The notes under the pieces: model-generated
Told to the model about the DNA's origin: nothing
The model's input: only the letters and a program-made list of their open reading frames with translations
The model's database searches: none
Assembly: GCA_000827265.1 (NCBI GenBank)
Contig: KN834771.1
Span: 526,497 to 590,496, forward strand
Direction of reading: 5' to 3'
DNA from: Collybiopsis luxurians FD-317 M1
Taxonomy: Eukaryota > Basidiomycota > Agaricomycetes > Agaricales > Omphalotaceae
Length of the DNA stretch: 64,000 nucleotides
Made by a program: the position numbers and the translations under genes
Shown here: positions 59,285 through 64,000 of the stretch, in pieces
Numbering within the stretch: position 1 is the first letter of the stretch
Layout of the letters: the number at the start of each line of letters is the position of its first letter

Positions 59285-59345
59285 TCTATCAAGCAGCAAA
59301 TCTTAACGCCACTCCGGCAGTTGATAGGATCGATGGGACCAGTTG
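59285..59345 (+). pseudogene. GT15 relic 5, exon 9 part
   Basis: Matches the last GT15 exon (S-S-K-Q-Q-I-L-T-P-L-R-Q equivalent, ending in G-T-S-stop near 59345), as in relic 2 at 48060-48129. Confidence 0.6.
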
Positions 59346-60200
59346 AGAAGTGGAATGTTGTGATTGCGGGTCATATCAATTGTAGAAGATTATATAGAAG
59401 TAATGCTGACTCTAAATGGAATATTGCGACACTCAAGTAATGTCCGTTTCTTCTGATATCTGCACTGCCGGAGGACCGCGTGCGAGGTGGAAGGCAAGAG
59501 AAGAGCTTGTGTTACATTTAACATGTCAATCGAGACAATCATAAACTTACATGGGGTCTTGTCTTTTGATTCCGCGTCGTTGTAGGGGGCATAATAGCAC
59601 TTAATGACCTAGCTCGCTGCTCCATTGCATCCACAAAAGGGTGTATTAGGTATCTGGATACATAAAGGGTCAGATAAGTCGCAACTGAAAGCGCGGAACA
59701 GCTCTCCCTACCTCTCTGTCTAATAAGCTCATATCAATGAGCAATTTGATAGTTTCGTTGTAGACATGATCGCTACGGAGGATTCAGGTTCATATTGCTG
59801 CTGCAGAACGTGCATTACGGCCGGGTGCGTCCGGGAGTACCTCTTCACTTGATATTGAAATGAACAAATACTGTTGAGTACATCCGACTTGATTCCCAGA
59901 GAATCGTAAGTGTGTCTACACGTCAGAAGACTTGTAACGAGCCTATGACTCTGGTAGAACGAATGGTGGGTCGGAAGGATGACTGCGCGATGATATCGTC
60001 CGGGTTCCAAAATATAACACTATCATGGTCCGTGGAATTCCTGTTCAAGCGTTCTATTTGAGCATTGAAGCCGTGGGGAAAATCAGATATTGGAGCATTA
60101 CAGCGTGATAGAAGTGAACACTAATAGAAGAGAAATAATGCAATACCATATGATCTAGCATCCGACAGGTCTGGACTATCAGATTCAATTTTTCTCCGCA
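59346..60200. other. Gene-poor interval
   Basis: No supported gene or repeat. A minus-strand frame at 59729-60010 has no recognisable features. Confidence 0.45.
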
Positions 60201-60204
60201 AACC

Positions 60205-60335
60205 TTCCGTACAAAATCGCGACAAGAAAAAGCAAAGGAGCAGGTGAATGAGGGGCACGAATTACGCTCAAATTCTGCAGATTTAGCTTAATTTTATAGA
60301 CGAGGAGAAAGCTACCAAGGCGTGTCGAGACTCAA
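60205..60335 (+). pseudogene. GT15 relic 6, exon 2 fragment
   Basis: The segment ending in D-E-E-K-A-T-K-A (near 60295-60325) resembles the exon 2 region of relic 3 (48265-48400), including the shared upstream 'gcgacaagaaa' phrase. Only this short piece is convincing. Confidence 0.5.
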
Positions 60336-60759
60336 AAATAAGAGGGATTTACGAGGGATTTACTATGCCAGTATGTCATTCGTTCATCAACTCAGGCATT
60401 CAAATTTAGACAGTGCATGCCCAACCATTGCCTCTCTGTGCGAAATTGCGCACTACTTGTAATCGGTGAAGCACAAATCAACCACGAATAGTAATGCGGA
60501 CAATATATTTTGGTCTCCTGCCATTACTATTTCACAATAATCCCCTTTTAGACTAAATTTTCTCTTTTTGGTCCTTTTTCTTAGCCATCAAGCGCAACAG
60601 CGGCCCGAGGTGAGACTTTTTGTCTACCACTTTCTTTTTATTCTCGTATCTATCTTTGACTGATCCATCGTTCATAGAGAGGCCTGGACACCCTGATAGT
60701 AACGGAACTTTGTCTCAGTCACTTCTCAACTCAAAGTTTCTGAAAGTTGACTGGGAGAA
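60336..60759. promoter_or_regulatory. Upstream region of the coiled-coil gene
   Basis: No coding signal. It should contain the promoter of the gene starting at 60760; no specific element assigned. Confidence 0.3.
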
Positions 60760-63139
60760 ATGGCGCAAAAGAGTCAGGACATGTTCATGCTTGACCATGA
60801 AAGTTGGAGGTCTGATAAAAGAAATTGGATGCTCTCGCCGTCACCCGTGCACGTAGACATCCACAGAGGCTCTCAAGAAAATCCGTTCATGCTCACTTCC
60901 ACATATGAACCGAGCTTCACATCTACGGTCCCGTACAAGTCTGAGTCTACTTTACCCTTTGTTTCTTATTCCTCTTCTTTGGGGCGGAGTACCTCTCTCT
61001 CTCGGTCAAGGGCTTTGGGTGTTTGGGAGGATTTTCTTCAACATGCCTCGACTCCTGTAGCTAAGAGCGGACTAGAATGGTATGAAAATGGTCGAACATG
61101 CCCTAGACTTGGCCTCGGCGGTTCTACTCAGGACGAATTGCTGAGAGCGCCAAATTTTTCTTCTCAATCTCTGGATATGGGGCCACAGACACAAGAACTT
61201 GAGTCGTTGGTCAGCAGCCGTTCGCAAATTCAAAACAGTGGCCAGTCCAAGACTTCCTCTACGACCGGAATCAATTCAGGCGCTTCTGGTAGTCAAAGCC
61301 AAAGAGTGGTCGATGTTGGAGCACGAGGTCAAGCACGTCCAAGGGATCCGATTTCCATTCCAGACTCTGTTTCTTAAGTGCAGAAGCCTAGTGCTGTGCA
61401 TGACCCACCCCGGTCCACACCTAGTGCAGGGATAGGAGAGTCATTCGGGGTTATCTAACAATTCCATTGCCTCTCGTACAACTTCTGAGAGTCACAGTCA
61501 ATCATCGCTCACCAGGTTCGACAAGCTTCAAAATATTCTGGATGACTAGCAGCTGCAGACAAAAACCCATCTCAAACTTATAGAGGAGCTCAAGCGGGAG
61601 GTGCAGGTGGCTCGGACTGAAGGAAGAGCATTCGAGTCTGCGACTATCGCCAAGGTGGGCACTTTATCCGATGAAAATGCAGACCTGAAAGAGAAGTTAG
61701 AGGAATCAGAGAATGACAGGCATACTTTGAAGAGGCAGTTGAGAGAGGAGCAATCTGCCACATTCCGTCGTTTGGAAGATATGCTTGGCGAGAAGAAGAT
61801 GGGACAAAGCTCAGCGAAGGACACCCGACACCTCGAACAAGAAATCGAGGCGAAATTTAGTCGCTTGCAGAAAATATTAGATGAAGTATTCGGCCTTAGG
61901 GAGAAAACCAGCGAACTTGAACGTCTACGTATAAACTTGATGCACGAGCTCGAGGAAACGCAGCTGGCGTGTACGGCTCATCAGAAAGAAAATTCAGCCT
62001 TGATGGCCAAATTGAAGAAGGTCTCGAATGCATTCGTTACGAGAGTGAATTGCTTTTCGCATCTCGATGCTGAGCTTAAAAAAAATGAGAAGGACATCCT
62101 GGAAACCGAGCTGGATGTTGAAAGCTCAGAAACGGATGCTACCCCACCCAAACAATCTCTCACTCATTCCCTCATCGAACGTACGCCATCTCTTTCACCA
62201 ATTTCATCTGAGCAGCCAGTCACAGATGAAGATGATGCGCTAAGTGACGGGGAAATTGTGGACATAGCCCGAAGCCGTCTTAATTCACCTTCTATCACCG
62301 GTCCTACCGATGTTCAATATGGTTCAATGGCGACTGGTTTGAGTGCTCCGCTGAAGGGGAATTTCGAGATTTTACAGAAATTGCATTGGCATCAATGCAG
62401 ATCTGAGAATCAAAATGAAGACAATTAGGTTTTAGACCAGTATGGAGACGGAGATGAAAGCACGGGGATGAAGAGAAAGCGATTGAAGGTCAAGGTCGTT
62501 AATAAGCGGGCTGTTATCCATTTGGTATGTCCCGAGTCGTGACATCGAGAAGTTGAGCTGACTCTTCCTGTATAGTCCTCTTTCAGCTCACAGATGCAGG
62601 ACTTACTCCAATGTCTGAAGAAAGCCAATGCTTCAACTCCTTGGAAAGGCGGGAAGATGCCGGATAGTCTGAAACCCCTCCTCTCGCAAGTTGCAATCAA
62701 AGCAATCATAACCAATGAATACGACGAGAAGTTCTTCTATTTCGTGTCGACAATAATCCCTCTTCGCCAATCCAAAATAAATGTGAGTATGGTCGGTACG
62801 ACAAAATACTATTACTTACCTCTTGTTTCGGATAGAAACTGATCAAACAACTGGTCATCCAAGACCACCTCAAGCTCTTAAAGGACCGCCAGAGTGCTCT
62901 TCTCAATGAGCTCCAAGACCAAATCGATGAAGAATTCCCAAAAGTCAAAAAGTTTTGCAAGAAAAACATACAAGGTAAAGACTTGGATTCCGAGGGTATG
63001 TGTTATTGCTCCTTGAGAGATTCAGAACTCGCTGACCTCGCCACTTACAGAGGATCTTGAGCGTACTGGGTCACTGTCGCCGCGTTATCCTCTGAATGAA
63101 TCTAAAAGCAATCATTTGGGAACTCATCTTGCTAAGTAA
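60760..63139 (+). pseudogene. Coiled-coil protein with ubinuclein-like C-terminal region, interrupted by two in-frame stops
   Basis: Proposed exons: 60760-61369, 61434-62524, 62576-62782, 62836-62995 and 63051-63139. The first part is Ser/Thr-rich and low-complexity. The second is a long coiled coil (about 61560-62090, heptads rich in L/E/K) and an acidic stretch. The last part, from P-W-K-G-G-K-M-P-D-S-L to Q-I-D-E-E-F-P, resembles the ubinuclein/Hpc2 middle domain of HIR histone-chaperone complexes. That likeness is tentative. TAG at 61547-61549 and TAG at 62426-62428 interrupt an otherwise continuous frame, and no intron with good sites removes them. It may be a decaying gene, or it may be expressed as separate pieces. 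The first intron donor is weak. Confidence 0.5.
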
Positions 63140-63782
63140 CGAATGCTATCGAATACTCAGGGAGAGGGAGTAAGTCAATAGCTCAAGCCCACTGTTTCCT
63201 GCTAACCTTTTTTTTCGTATGCAAGGGAGCTGAACGGGCTTGAGTACCAGGGTCATTCCGACCGGACATTTCGATCTTAGATTCACGATGAAATATTCAG
63301 GAGGTTCCCATCCGGATGGATGTCAAAAAAGATAATTAGCAACGCAGGTACTTTATGTTCTTTCAGCCTTTCATTGACACAAGTGGGAGTCGTGACAACA
63401 GCTCGATGTTTTTCCAGCGAATAAGATCAAACGAGGTCTCGAAGAAAATAGGTGTCAGTAAAAGATTTGTTGTAAATTCAATTAACCCAGCCTGGTTTAT
63501 TGTTCATCGTGGATACGTCTTGAAGTTCTGTACTGTTGAACGACAGGATGATGCAACTGTAAAGCGGTGTTGATTGCGAAAATTTCTTCTCGTAATCAAG
63601 AGTCTCTAGCTGTTTCACTCCACTTCTCACATACATAAATAGAATTCACTTACTGCGCAAGCGTAGACGCCTGCATTTGATTCCAACCAGTTGCAGAAGT
63701 TTCTTTTCTTCAAGGCGCCTAACATTTTTGACGTTGGACGCCCACCCATTTTTTTTGGCTTCGACCCCCAGTTCCTTTTAAT
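63140..63782. other. Intergenic interval
   Basis: A plus-strand open frame at 63355-63573 has no recognisable motif. Otherwise nothing seen. Confidence 0.4.
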
Positions 63783-64000
63783 ATGCCTTCTCCTTCTATT
63801 ATCTCACTAGTGACTCAATGGGAGAGCGTGTTTACGGAGACCGTAAAAACTACCGGAGAAAATGAAAAAGGAAAATTGATGGATTGTTACTCGTTCGCGC
63901 AGCTTCGAGTGAAGATGCGTAACAGAGATTCGATCAAAATCTCTGGACAATTTAGTTTTTTCATCTTTCTGATTCGTGGAAATCCGCGCTCTATTCCCAA
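63783..64000 (+). CDS. Possible 5' end of a further gene, cut by the window edge
   Basis: An ATG at 63783 opens a frame that runs to the window end without a stop (about 72 codons, starting M-P-S-P-S-I-I-S-L-V-T-Q-W-E-S). It begins with a tryptophan-containing amphipathic helix, then polar residues and a hydrophobic stretch, F-S-F-F-I-F-L-I. The family is not recognised and the frame could be chance. Confidence 0.35.
   Translation, partial: MPSPSIISLVTQWESVFTETVKTTGENEKGKLMDCYSFAQLRVKMRNRDSIKISGQFSFFIFLIRGNPRSIP

Noticed and set aside
59038..59292. Minus-strand open frame overlapping the telomere-like element
   Set aside because: It spans the element's arm and relic sequence; no family resemblance.
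1..64000. tRNA or rRNA genes
   Set aside because: None recognised by eye; a tRNAscan-type search would be needed to exclude short tRNA genes.

Overview
This 64-kb window looks like nuclear DNA from a mushroom-forming basidiomycete (Agaricomycetes). The evidence is gene structure and family content. Genes carry many short GT-AG introns, mostly 43-75 nt. Families that are typical of, or expanded in, these fungi are present: a FunK1-type kinase, a DUF6532-type protein, a Crinkler/RHS-like P-loop protein, an EF-hand/ZZ-finger protein and basidiomycete multi-TM proteins. No bacterial, viral or organellar genes were recognised. All family names come from motif recognition; no database was searched.

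Layout. 1-1013: truncated copy of a 7-TM protein gene (minus). 1492-3208: Crinkler/RHS-like P-loop protein. 3774-5418: DUF6532-type gene. 6527-6774: solo LTR with 5-bp target duplication. 7133-9384: NCS1 purine/cytosine permease (minus). 10285-11813: fungal rhodopsin-like membrane protein. 12297-13589: intact 7-TM gene (minus), followed by a decayed copy (about 14510-15710). 17589-20691: two Old Yellow Enzyme (OYE) genes in tandem, the first dead and the second intact. 20921-30099: six tandem SAM-dependent methyltransferase genes, four intact (all 284 aa with identical exon sizes) and two dead. 30447-32112: alpha/beta hydrolase (minus).

32387-59345 is a segmental-duplication zone. The ancestral unit appears to be a GT15 alpha-1,2-mannosyltransferase gene followed by a giant 14-exon EF-hand/ZZ-finger gene. 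All three EF-hand/ZZ genes are open end to end (1399, 1357 and 1396 aa). Only the first GT15 gene is intact; at least five relics remain. A 5'-truncated FunK1 kinase (49470-50734) abuts a 1.06-kb foldback-like element with about 300-bp inverted arms. Another inverted-repeat element carrying telomere-like CCCTAA repeats sits inside a GT15 relic. 60760-63139: coiled-coil gene with a ubinuclein-like C-terminal region and two in-frame stops. A further gene may start at 63783 and run off the edge.

The window reads as a birth-and-death neighbourhood, possibly subtelomeric. Three families are tandemly amplified with dead members, and mobile elements sit between and inside them. An intact OYE next to four intact methyltransferases could be a small-molecule tailoring group, but no backbone synthase is present. 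The strongest candidate for a poorly described system is the retained EF-hand/ZZ triplet, whose zinc-knuckle ligands differ between copies.
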